From the NCBI RefSeq assembly GCF_002914525.1, contig NZ_LODW01000127.1:124001-188000 (forward strand): a stretch of 64,000 nt of DNA, read 5' to 3'. This document shows, one piece after another, positions 51,138 to 59,367 of the stretch (position 1 is the first letter of the stretch; every line of letters begins with the position of its first letter). The translations under genes were made by a program, and so were the position numbers. This DNA comes from Rhizobium hidalgonense (lineage in GTDB: Bacteria > Pseudomonadota > Alphaproteobacteria > Rhizobiales > Rhizobiaceae). The notes beneath the pieces were generated by a model. It saw only the letters and a list, made by a program, of their open reading frames with translations. It was not told the DNA's origin and searched no databases.

Positions 51138-51162
51138 GGAACGTTTTTCGATATATTATGTT
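51138..51162 (+). promoter_or_regulatory. Candidate general-stress (EcfG-type) promoter
   Basis: GGAAC (51138-51142), 16 nt, then TGTT (51159-51162) is close to the alphaproteobacterial EcfG pattern GGAAC-N16-CGTT, 64 bp before the BA14K-like gene. The -10 deviates by one base from the usual CGTT. Confidence 0.4.
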
Positions 51163-51225
51163 CACCTTTGGTTCAGGAGGAGGGGAGGATATTTCCTTCT
51201 CTTGGAGGAGCAGAGGAGAACAGTC

Positions 51226-51759
51226 ATGAGAAAGCTAAGCGTCGCCGCGTTATGCTTGATCATAGGTGTCCCCGGCATCACGCCGGCTCAGGCATTTCCG
51301 GCTATCAACCCACCCAGGATCGAAGCACAGCAGCAGATAGAACATGTGCAATGGCGTGGCCGTGGTGGGCACTGGGGTGGCGGCTACCACGGAGGCGGCG
51401 GCTACTACCGCGGAGGTGGGTATTACGGCCATCATCACAATGGATCAGGCTGGGGCTGGGCCCTGGGCGGCCTCGCCGTCGGCACCATCATCGGTGGCGC
51501 ACTGGCGCAGCCCTATTACGGTTCGTATTACGGGTCGCCTTACGGCTATTATGGCTCGCCCTACGGCTACCGCCGGCCTTACGGTTATTACGGCGGCTAC
51601 TATGGCAGGCCCTATCGGGCCTATGCGTCGTCCGCCTATTATGGAGGGGGCGGCAGCCACGAGAGCTGGTGCTATGCCCGTTATCGTTCGTACAGGGCGT
51701 ACGACAATAGCTTCCAGCCCTATCACGGACCCCGTCGCCAGTGCGTCGGTCCCTATTGA
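51226..51759 (+). CDS. BA14K-like secreted Gly/Tyr-rich protein
   Basis: The 177-residue product has a signal peptide (RKLSVAALCLIIGVPGITPAQAF) and a long Gly/Tyr/His-rich region, a hydrophobic glycine-zipper segment (GWALGGLAVGTIIGGALAQ), Tyr-Gly repeats (YYGSYYGSPYGYYGSPYGY). It ends with the BA14K motif SWCYARYRSYRAYDNSFQPY. The family is known from Brucella and rhizobia as an envelope/lectin-like protein. A candidate EcfG promoter precedes it, suggesting stress induction. Confidence 0.8.
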   Translation: MRKLSVAALCLIIGVPGITPAQAFPAINPPRIEAQQQIEHVQWRGRGGHWGGGYHGGGGYYRGGGYYGHHHNGSGWGWALGGLAVGTIIGGALAQPYYGSYYGSPYGYYGSPYGYRRPYGYYGGYYGRPYRAYASSAYYGGGGSHESWCYARYRSYRAYDNSFQPYHGPRRQCVGPY

Positions 51760-52021
51760 TTTGGCACGTTAAGCATATGCCGCTGTGAACGGGCTGCAGG
51801 CGCCGTCTTGCGACCCCATTCACAGGGGCATATCTGCGTCGCACCCAAGCCGAAGCTCGCTCTGGGCAGCTATGACGCCGCCGGACTTCCGCTCCATAAG
51901 CCCACAATCTCAGCGCCGTCGACTGCGATCGGCGCAGGGGAGACATGCCGAAACGGCGGTTGCAACCATTGGGCCGATGGCCACATTTGGTTTTGAGCAA
52001 AATGGCGCAAAGGGGCATGTC

Positions 52022-53287
52022 ATGAGCGATCATCACGTCGTCGTTGTCGGCGGCGGTTTCGGTGGGCTGCAACTGGTCAACGGGTTAAAAGGGGCGGGTG
52101 TGAAGATCACGCTCGTCGACCGGCGCAACCATCATCTCTTCCAGCCGCTGCTCTATCAGGTGGCGACGACCATCCTCTCCACCTCGGAGATCGCCTGGCC
52201 GATCCGCCGCCTGTATGCCGACCGGCCTGATGTGACGGTGTTGCTCGGCGAAGTCACCGGCGTCGACAGCGGCGCGAAAACGGTATCCCTCCGCAACGGC
52301 ATAACTCTGGGTTACGACACGCTGGTGCTGGCGACCGGGGCGACGCATGCCTATTTCGGCCATGACGAATGGGAGCCGGTGGCGCCGGGCCTGAAGACGC
52401 TGGAGGATGCGACGACGATCCGCCGGCGCGTGCTGCTCGCCTTCGAGAAGGCGGAGATGGAGAGCGATCCTGCCGTGCGCGACGCGCTTTTGACCTTCAC
52501 CATCGTCGGGGCCGGGCCGACCGGCGTCGAGCTTGCCGGCATCATCGCCGAGCTCGCGCATTTCACCCTGCCGAAGGAATTCCGCAACATCGATACGCGC
52601 AAGACCCGCGTCGTGCTGGTCGAGGCCGGCCCGCGGGCGCTGCCCAGCTTCGCCGAGGAGCTTTCGGCCTATGCCGAGAAGGCGCTGGAGAAACTCGGAG
52701 TTGAGATTCATCTCGGCAGGGCGGTGACCGAGTGCAGCGCCGACGGTGTGAAAATCGGCGAGACCTTCGTTGCCAGCCGGACGATCGTCTGGGCTGCGGG
52801 CGTCACCGCCTCGCCGGCGGCCCGATGGCTTAACGTGCCGGCCGACCGGGCGGGGCGCGTCGCCGTCGAAAAGGGTCTGAGCGCGCCTGGCTTGCCCGAT
52901 GTCTTCGTCATCGGCGACACCGCCTCCGTCATGGGCGAGGACGGCAAGCCGGTGCCGGGCATCGCGCCCGCCGCCAAGCAGCAGGGCGGCTACGTCGCCA
53001 AGGTCATCCGCGCGCGTCTCTCGGGTAAACCGGCGCCGGGGCCCTTCCGCTACCGGCATCAGGGCAGCCTGGCGACGATCGGCCAGAGTGCGGCAATCAT
53101 CGATTTCGGCCGGATCAAGCTGAAGGGCTGGATCGCCTGGTGGATATGGGGCCTTGCCCACATCTACTTCCTGATCGGAACCCGCTCCCGCTTCTCCGTC
53201 GCCTGGAGTTGGTTGTGGATCTATCTCAGCGGCCAGCACAGCGCTCGGCTGATCACTCAGCGGGAGACGATGCGGGAGGAGGCGTAG
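52022..53287 (+). CDS. ndh: Type II NADH dehydrogenase (NDH-2)
   Basis: The 421-residue flavoprotein oxidises NADH and reduces quinone without pumping protons. FAD site: HHVVVVGGGFGGLQLVNGL (residues 4-22). NADH site: TFTIVGAGPTGVELAGIIAEL. The second FAD motif is DVFVIGDTASVMG, then APAAKQQGGYVAKVI. The C-terminal WIAWWIWGLAHIYFLIGTR-containing region anchors it in the membrane. ATG at 52022 is chosen because the family N-terminus begins there; the frame runs upstream to 51785 without plausible protein. The 262 bp before the gene show no recognised site. Confidence 0.92.
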   Translation: MSDHHVVVVGGGFGGLQLVNGLKGAGVKITLVDRRNHHLFQPLLYQVATTILSTSEIAWPIRRLYADRPDVTVLLGEVTGVDSGAKTVSLRNGITLGYDTLVLATGATHAYFGHDEWEPVAPGLKTLEDATTIRRRVLLAFEKAEMESDPAVRDALLTFTIVGAGPTGVELAGIIAELAHFTLPKEFRNIDTRKTRVVLVEAGPRALPSFAEELSAYAEKALEKLGVEIHLGRAVTECSADGVKIGETFVASRTIVWAAGVTASPAARWLNVPADRAGRVAVEKGLSAPGLPDVFVIGDTASVMGEDGKPVPGIAPAAKQQGGYVAKVIRARLSGKPAPGPFRYRHQGSLATIGQSAAIIDFGRIKLKGWIAWWIWGLAHIYFLIGTRSRFSVAWSWLWIYLSGQHSARLITQRETMREEA

Positions 53288-53455
53288 GCGGGAGACTAAA
53301 GGCTGTGCCCCTAATCGGCTCGTGGAACGATGCTGTCTGATGTGCCGCGGGTGAGCGGCATGGATAGCGTTAGCAGTATTGCCATTGATCGGTGAGGTTT
53401 GCTGTCAGCAGGGCATCCCCACGGATCCTTGTTGCAGTGCTCCACCTTTCCTCCC

Positions 53456-53588
53456 TCATTCCTGTGCCTGTCACAGGAATCCAGTGCGCCCAAGTCCTTG
53501 GGCGCGGGAGACTCTCTTCCCGAACACGGTGAGTTATTCACCGCGCGGACGCGCGGTGGCTGGATCCCTGTGACGAGCACAGGGATGA
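53456..53588 (+). repeat. Palindromic intergenic repeat, family A, copy 2
   Basis: The ends match copy 1 at 21080-21208 (left TCATTCCTGTGCCTGTCACAGG..., right CTGGATCCCTGTGACGAGCACAGG...). Its core (GCGCCCAAGTCCTTGGGCGC, later CCGCGCGGAC) is inverted relative to copy 1. Confidence 0.8.
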
Positions 53589-53783
53589 GGTGGGTGGGGT
53601 GACGTCTCCACGCTAGATTTTCTGCCACAGGCCTGAGCTGGTTTTCGCCATACGACGGAAGGGTAACATGGCCCTGCTTGACTTATCTTTATACACGCCC
53701 TTAGGTTTGGCCCGCGTTTCCCAAAACCACTGGGGTGACGCAGCCGTCGTTTTTAGCCGACAGAGGTTCCAATGCGCCAACGC

Positions 53784-53820
53784 ACTTCTCACGAAAATCA
53801 CATCCGAATTTCTGAGAAGT
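53784..53820 (+). promoter_or_regulatory. Hairpin in the leader of the Tet-like gene
   Basis: ACTTCTCA (53784-53791) and TGAGAAGT (53813-53820) are perfect 8-bp arms 21 nt apart. The downstream arm ends just before GGTGG (the presumed ribosome site) and the ATG at 53831, so folding could affect translation. Confidence 0.45.
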
Positions 53821-53830
53821 TGGTGGTTCA

Positions 53831-55773
53831 TGCGCACATTGAATCTGGGCATCCTCGCCCATGTGGATGCAGGCAAGACTAGCCTTACCGAAAGACTGCT
53901 TTTCAACGCCGGCGTCATCGACCAGCTCGGCAGCGTCGATACCGGCAATACACAGACGGACAATCTCGAACTCGAACGGCAGCGCGGCATCACGATCCGG
54001 GCCGCGGTGGTGTCGTTTGCGATCGGCGACAGGATCGTCAATCTGATCGATACACCCGGCCACCCCGATTTCATCGCCGAGGTCGAGCGGGTGCTGGGAT
54101 TGCTGGATGCCGCGGTCGTCGTCGTTTCGGCGGTCGAAGGCGTGCAGGCGCAGACTCGCGTGCTGGTGCGGGCGTTGCGGCGGCTGAAGATTCCCTTCGT
54201 CTTCTTCGTCAATAAGATCGATCGCCGCGGTGCCCGATATCTGGGGGTACTGGAGGCGCTTGCCGCGCAGCTCTCGGTCCGGCCGATTGCCATGTCGTCC
54301 GTCGTCGATGCCGGCAGCAAATCTGCCCGGGTGGAAGCGCTCGTTGCGAGAGACGAGCCGCTTTTTTCGGTGCTCTGCGAGGTGCTCGGCGAAAATGATG
54401 AGGCACTGCTTGATGATTATGTGCTCGCGTCCGATCGGCTGACTGGGGAAAGGCTCAGGCGCTCTCTGGCGGATCAGGTGGCGCGCGGTCTCGTCCATCC
54501 CGTCTTTGCGGGGGCCGCGATGACCGGCGTCGGCATACCTGCCCTGGCATCGGCCATTGCGACGATCCTGCCCGAGCGCTGCCCCGACCCGGATGGGCCG
54601 ATTGCCGGCAGAATCTTCAAGATCGAGCACGGCTGGGGCGGGGAAAAACTCTGTTATCTCTCCCTGGCCTCGGGCACTGTCCGGCTCCGGCAATATCTGG
54701 ATCTGCCGAAAGGCCCGGAACGGGTAACCGGGATCCAGGTCTTCGAGGACGGCCGGGTCCATGGCGCCGATGGCCTCCGCGCCGGGCAGATCGCACGCGT
54801 CAGCGGTCTCGCCAGCGCCCGCATCGGCGACGTGGTGGGCGGCGATCCCGTTGGCCCACAGGCTCACTTCGCGCCGCCGACGCTCGAAACCCGCGTCCTT
54901 GCCCGCCGCCCTTCCGAGAAGGCGGCGCTGTGGCTGGCGCTGAACCAGATGGCCGAACAGGATCCGCTGATCAATCTGCGCCGCAACGAGGAGACGGACG
55001 ATGTCTTCGTCTCGCTCTATGGCGAGGTGCAGAAGGAGGTGATCCAATCGACGTTGCTGACGGATTTCGGCCTCGAGGCTGGGTTCGAGGAGAGCACCGT
55101 CATTTTGGCCGAGAGGCCTGTGGGGATCGGAACCGGCCTGCAGATCCTCTTCAAGGAACCCAATCCGTTTTTCGCCACCATCGGCCTGCGTGTCGAGCCG
55201 CGTCCTGCCGGGGCGGGCAACAGCTTCGCGCTCGAAGTGGATGTCGGCCAGATGCCGGTCGCCTTTTACCGGGCGGTCGAGGAAACCGTCTTCGAAACGC
55301 TGAAACAGGGTATTTCAGGCTGGCAGGTCATCGATTGCCACGTAGCGATGACGGCGGCCCGGCATAGCTCGCCGGCAAGCACCGCCGCCGATTTCCGCCA
55401 GCTGACGCCCTGGGTGCTGGCCACGGCGCTATCGGCGGCGCAGACCGGGCTCTGTGAGCCGGTCGACCACTTTCATATCGAGGCGCCGGCGGAAAGTTTG
55501 AGCCGTGTTCTCACATTGCTTGCGAAAGCGGCCGCGACGACGACGGATTCGGTGATCGCCGACGGCGTCGCCCGACTGGACGGCACCCTGGCCTCTCAAA
55601 TGGTGCGGGGCGTCCAGCAGCAATTGCCAGGCCTGACGAGCGGGGCGGGAACGATGGAAACCGCTTTCGATCATTACGCTTCGGCGGCGGGTCCGCCGCG
55701 CTTGCGTGGGCGTTCGGGGCCTAATCCGTTTAACGGGGCGGAATATCTGCTGCGGTTGCGGAGGAGTGTGTGA
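53831..55773 (+). CDS. Tet(M)/Tet(O)-type ribosomal protection GTPase (EF-G paralogue)
   Basis: The 647-residue product is a translational GTPase of the tetracycline ribosomal-protection class. GTPase motifs: AHVDAGKTSLTERLL (G1, residues 10-24), RQRGITIRAAVVSF (G2), NLIDTPGHPDF (G3), FFVNKIDRRGARY (G4). EF-G-like domains III-V follow, including EKAALWLALNQMAEQDPLINL and GEVQKEVIQSTL. The length matches Tet(M) (about 640). Such proteins chase tetracycline from the ribosome, but distant chromosomal members can have other roles. ATG at 53831 is chosen because it begins the conserved RTLNLGILAHVDAGKT; the frame upstream to 53668 is unlike the family. GC content matches the surroundings, so it looks resident, not newly acquired. 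Confidence 0.87.
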
Positions 55774-55847
55774 AACGTGATTTTGATCTGGGCGTGCCGG
55801 ATCCCGGTGCCGAGCGCAATTGAGGAGAGGGCATGCAGTGTGGTCAC

Positions 55848-56030
55848 CCCCTCTGGTCGGCAGGGCAGAAGGGTGACCCCACGGCATGCAGGCTCGAATC
55901 CGGCTGCGGCGTTCCGGGGGGGGGGCGGGCGAGATTGGCGCTTGCGGGTGACGCTTTGAGTCCCTTCGGATCGCACCTCAGCATGAGGGTGGTGAGTCCG
56001 CCTAAAAGGCGGCTCTTTCGAGCCACCTTC
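55848..56030. other. Intergenic palindromes and G-run after Tet-like gene
   Basis: A GGTCACCC/GGGTGACC pair (about 55848-55879), a run of ten G's (55916-55925), and two small hairpins (CCGCC-TAAAA-GGCGG at 55999-56013 and GGCTC-TTTC-GAGCC at 56012-56025) lie between the convergent Tet-like and adh genes. On the minus strand the last hairpin is followed by TTTT and might terminate adh. Confidence 0.45.
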
Positions 56031-56039
56031 TTACTATCC

Positions 56040-57086
56040 TCAGGCCGCCAGCGAGGCGATGTCGATGACGAAGCGGTAGCGGACGTCGCTCTTCAGGACG
56101 CGTTCATAGGCTTCGTTGACCTGATCGATGTTGATCTTCTCGATCTCGGAGACGATGTTGTGCTTGCCGCAGAAATCCAGCATTTCCTGGGTTTCCTTGA
56201 TCGAGCCGATCATCGAGCCGGAGATGCTCCTGCGGCCAGGAACGATCGAGAAGGCATGCACCGGGATCGGGTTCTCAGGCACGCCGACGACCACGAAGGA
56301 GCCATCCACCTTCAGGAGGCCGAGGTAGGCGTTCCAGTCGATTTCGGCGCTGACGGTGCAGATGATGAGATCGAACGTGCCGGCGAGCTTGGTGAAGGTT
56401 TCCGGATCGTTGGTGGCGTAATATTCCTTGGCGCCGAGCTTCAGCCCGTCTTCCTTCTTGGAAAGGCTCTGGGAGAGAACGGTGATATCGGCGCCCATGG
56501 CCGAACCCAGCTTGACGCCCATGTGGCCGAGGCCGCCCATGCCAACGATCGCGACCTTCTTGCCGGGGCCGGCATTCCAGTGGCGCAGCGGCGAATAGAG
56601 CGTGATGCCGGCGCAAAGCAGCGGCGCGGAGGCGTCGAGCGGCAGATTGTCAGGGATGGACATGACATAGCCCTCCTTGACGACGATCGAGTCGGAATAG
56701 CCGCCTTGGGTGCGCGTCTTGCCGTCAGCTTCGAAGTCATTGTAGGTGCCGCTGAGACCCGGCATGTACTGTTCGCGATCGAGGTCGCGCTCGGCGCAGC
56801 CGATACAGGAATCGACGAAGCAGCCGACGCCGACGCGGTCGCCGACCTTGAATTTGGTGACGGAGGAGCCGACGGCCGAGACGATGCCGGCGATTTCATG
56901 TCCGGGAACGATGGGATAGACGGCGTTCTTCCATTCGTTGCGGACAGTGTGGATGTCCGAATGGCAGATGCCGGCGAACTTGATGTCGATGACGACGTCA
57001 TCGGGGTTCGGGTTGCGGCGCTCGAAGGTGAAAGGGGTCAGCGGCTTGGAAGCGTCGGTGGCAGCGTAGCCTCTTGCAATAGGCAT
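56040..57086 (-). CDS. Zinc-dependent NAD(P) alcohol dehydrogenase
   Basis: The 348-residue product is a medium-chain dehydrogenase of the cinnamyl-alcohol/YahK type. Catalytic zinc ligands: Cys41 in AGICHSDIHT and His63-Glu64 in VPGHEIAG; a third is the Cys in LLCAGITLYSPLRHW. The NADP site is KKVAIVGMGGLGHMGVKLGSAMGADITVLS. The structural-zinc loop reads CIGCAERDLDREQYM: only two of the four usual Cys remain, so that zinc is probably absent. It reduces or oxidises aldehydes/alcohols. It is divergent from an AraC regulator that likely controls it. Confidence 0.92.
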   Translation of the reverse strand: MPIARGYAATDASKPLTPFTFERRNPNPDDVVIDIKFAGICHSDIHTVRNEWKNAVYPIVPGHEIAGIVSAVGSSVTKFKVGDRVGVGCFVDSCIGCAERDLDREQYMPGLSGTYNDFEADGKTRTQGGYSDSIVVKEGYVMSIPDNLPLDASAPLLCAGITLYSPLRHWNAGPGKKVAIVGMGGLGHMGVKLGSAMGADITVLSQSLSKKEDGLKLGAKEYYATNDPETFTKLAGTFDLIICTVSAEIDWNAYLGLLKVDGSFVVVGVPENPIPVHAFSIVPGRRSISGSMIGSIKETQEMLDFCGKHNIVSEIEKINIDQVNEAYERVLKSDVRYRFVIDIASLAA

Positions 57087-57259
57087 GGGAACCTTCCTTT
57101 TCGTTTTGCGAGGGGTTGAGCGGGATGGCGGACTATTGCCCGGATGTTGGCAAGGGCGTTAGAGCGATCCTCTCAGCTTCTTGCACGATCCTCCAAAAGT
57201 GAGGCGCCCGCCTGTTTGCGAAATGGCAAAGACACTCTAAATAGGGGCGTATCGCCCGC

Positions 57260-57289
57260 GTCAGACAGCTGACAGTCAGACAGCTGAAA
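57260..57289 (+). promoter_or_regulatory. Tandem 15-bp direct repeats before araC-type gene
   Basis: GTCAGACAGCTGACA (57260-57274) is followed at once by GTCAGACAGCTGAAA (57275-57289), 14 of 15 identical. Tandem direct repeats are typical of AraC binding sites. They lie 15-44 bp before the AraC start, in the spacer shared with adh. Confidence 0.55.
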
Positions 57290-57303
57290 GAAAGAGTTGC
57301 CGC

Positions 57304-58212
57304 ATGACTTTGCCCTTCAGCCCCTATCAGGAAATCGTCGACATCGCGATGCGCTTTGCACCTGGCGACGGTGAGTTCTCGACTGCCATCGGCAATCTTC
57401 ATGTCAGCCGCCGGTCCAAGCCCAGCGATCCCTTGCACAGTAGCTACCGCCCGTGTTTCGCCTTCGTGCTGCAGGGGGCCAAGAGCCTGCAGCTCGGTAC
57501 GGAGCAGATCAGCTACGGCACCGGCGACTATCTTTTGACCTCGCTCGACCTGCCTGTCGCTTGGCGGGTCACCGAGGCAAGCCCCGAAGTGCCGCATCTC
57601 TGTCTCGGGCTGGCAATCGATTCCGAGAAGCTGTTGGAGTTGCTCAGCCGCATCGACATTCCACGCCCGGCCGCGCATACCGACGGGCAGCGCGGGATGG
57701 TGGTGAACGTCGCGCCGCCGGAGCTGATGGATGCCGCTGTCCGCCTGCTGCGCTTGCTCGATCGTCCGGGCGATATTCCCGCTATGGCGCCGCTGATCGA
57801 GCAGGAAATCCTTTACCGGGTGCTGACCGGCCCGCACGGCGCCCGGCTGATCAATATCGCCACGGCAGACAGCCACAGCAACAGGATTGCGCGCGCCGTC
57901 GCCTGGCTGAAGGAGAATTTCGCGCGGCCGCTGCGCATCGAAGACCTTGCCGAGCGCGTAAACATGAGCGTGTCGTCCTTCCATCACCATTTCAAGTCGG
58001 TCACAGCGATGACGCCGGTCCAGTACCAGAAGCAGCTTCGTCTGCACGAGGCGCGCCGGCTGATGTTCGTCGAGCGCCTTGATGCGGGCACGGCCGGCCA
58101 CCGCGTCGGCTATCAGAGCCCGTCGCAATTCAGCCGCGAATACAGCCGCCTCTACGGCGCGTCGCCGGCCCGCGATGTCGACGGCGGGCGTGAGATCATG
58201 GCGGCGGAATAG
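57304..58212 (+). CDS. AraC-family transcriptional regulator (AraC_N type)
   Basis: The 302-residue product has an AraC_N domain (PF06719 type; RPCFAFVLQGAKSLQLGTEQISYGTGDYLLTSLDLPVAWRV) and a C-terminal double HTH (PLRIEDLAERVNMSVSSFHHHFKSVTAMTPVQYQKQLRLHEARRLM; VGYQSPSQFSREYSRLYGASP). It diverges from the alcohol dehydrogenase gene, the usual arrangement for this regulator type, and two direct repeats lie just before it. Confidence 0.92.
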   Translation: MTLPFSPYQEIVDIAMRFAPGDGEFSTAIGNLHVSRRSKPSDPLHSSYRPCFAFVLQGAKSLQLGTEQISYGTGDYLLTSLDLPVAWRVTEASPEVPHLCLGLAIDSEKLLELLSRIDIPRPAAHTDGQRGMVVNVAPPELMDAAVRLLRLLDRPGDIPAMAPLIEQEILYRVLTGPHGARLINIATADSHSNRIARAVAWLKENFARPLRIEDLAERVNMSVSSFHHHFKSVTAMTPVQYQKQLRLHEARRLMFVERLDAGTAGHRVGYQSPSQFSREYSRLYGASPARDVDGGREIMAAE

Positions 58213-58311
58213 AGTTCACGGACGCTCGGCGGCGACCAACCGGCCATTAAAGGATGTTTGACGTTTCCCGGCTAGGCTGGCGCTATCAATCAAGCAGGCA
58301 CCGCCGTCCGC

Positions 58312-59367
58312 ATGACGCAAGCACCGTCTCTTTCCATCGTCGCGCCTTGTCACAACGAGGAAGAGGGGCTGCGCGAGTTTTGTCGCCGCGCTGCCGCTGC
58401 CGCGCAGAGCGTTGCTGGCGACGCCTTTGAACTCATCCTCGTCGATGACGGCTCGTCCGACGGCACCTGGGAGATCATTTCGGATCTGGCGGCAAAAGTG
58501 CCGCAGGTGCTCGGCGTCCGTCTCCTGCGCAATCACGGCCACCAGCTGGCATCAACGGCGGGTCTTTCGGCGTCGCGGGGCGAGCGTGTGCTCCTGATCG
58601 ACGCCGATCTTCAGGATCCGCCCGAACTGCTTTTGATGATGATGCCGATCATGGAACGTGGCGCCGACGTCGTCTACGGCCAACGCACGCGCCGCGAGGG
58701 TGAAAGCTGGTTCAAACTCGCCTCAGCTTCGCTTTTCTATCGCGCTCTCTCCAGGCTCGCTTCCGTGACCATTCCGCGCGATACCGGCGATTTCCGGCTG
58801 ATGCGCCGGCGCGTCGTCGATATTCTGCTGGCGATGCCGGAGCGTGATCGTTTCATTCGCGGCATGGTCAGCTGGATCGGCGGCAGGCAGGTGGCTCTGC
58901 CTTACGAGCGGGACGCCCGTTTTGCCGGCACGACGAAATATCCGCTGCGCAAGATGATCAATTTCGCGCTCGATGCGATCACCAGTTTTTCCACGACGCC
59001 GCTGCGCATCGCCACATGGCTCGGCATGATCAGCGCCGGAGTCGCGATGGCGTTGCTCGTTTTTACCTTCGTTCGCTGGCTCCAGAACGAGACGGTCACC
59101 GGCTGGTCATCGGTCATGGCCGCCGTCAGCGCCTTCAGCGCCATCCAACTGATTTGCATCGGTATCATCGGCGAATATCTCGGCCGTCTCGTGCAGGAGA
59201 GCAAGCGGCGGCCGATGTTCATGATCGAGACGATCCTGCGGGGCGGCGATCAGGCCGAACTGCCGACGGCTTTCTCGGAGATGAGCGCCGGCGACAAGCG
59301 CTCCGCGCTGGATGCGGCCTTTGCATCCGGCGAGCCGCGCTCGCAAAAGAACAGCCGGATCGGATGA
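58312..59367 (+). CDS. Family 2 glycosyltransferase, DPM1/GtrB-like
   Basis: The 351-residue product has a GT-A domain (LSIVAPCHNEEEGLREFCRRA; DDGSSDGTWEIISD; DADLQDPPELLLMMM, the metal-binding region; GQRTRREGESWF; RDTGDFRLMRRRVVDIL). Two C-terminal membrane helices follow (LGMISAGVAMALLVFTFVRWL and IQLICIGIIGEYLGRLVQESK), as in GtrB and ArnC. It probably transfers a sugar from a nucleotide to undecaprenyl phosphate on the cytoplasmic face. The next gene overlaps its stop by 4 bp. Confidence 0.92.
   Translation: MTQAPSLSIVAPCHNEEEGLREFCRRAAAAAQSVAGDAFELILVDDGSSDGTWEIISDLAAKVPQVLGVRLLRNHGHQLASTAGLSASRGERVLLIDADLQDPPELLLMMMPIMERGADVVYGQRTRREGESWFKLASASLFYRALSRLASVTIPRDTGDFRLMRRRVVDILLAMPERDRFIRGMVSWIGGRQVALPYERDARFAGTTKYPLRKMINFALDAITSFSTTPLRIATWLGMISAGVAMALLVFTFVRWLQNETVTGWSSVMAAVSAFSAIQLICIGIIGEYLGRLVQESKRRPMFMIETILRGGDQAELPTAFSEMSAGDKRSALDAAFASGEPRSQKNSRIG

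Larger units (their letters stand above)
53288..53830. other. Long intergenic region before Tet-like gene
   Basis: The 543-bp spacer holds the family A repeat (53456-53588) and, from 53668, an AT-richer leader with a hairpin at 53784-53820. A short frame starting at ATG 53772 encodes about 36 residues (MRQRTSHENHIRISEKLVVH...) and overlaps the Tet-like start. The region 53288-53455 shows no feature I can name. Confidence 0.55.

Noticed and set aside
53701..55047. Minus-strand frame opposite the Tet-like gene
   Set aside because: Shadow of the Tet-like GTPase; no ribosome site or family motif.
55916..55925. Ten-G run as a phase-variable switch
   Set aside because: It is intergenic between convergent genes and not near a promoter or coding start, so no switching role is supported.
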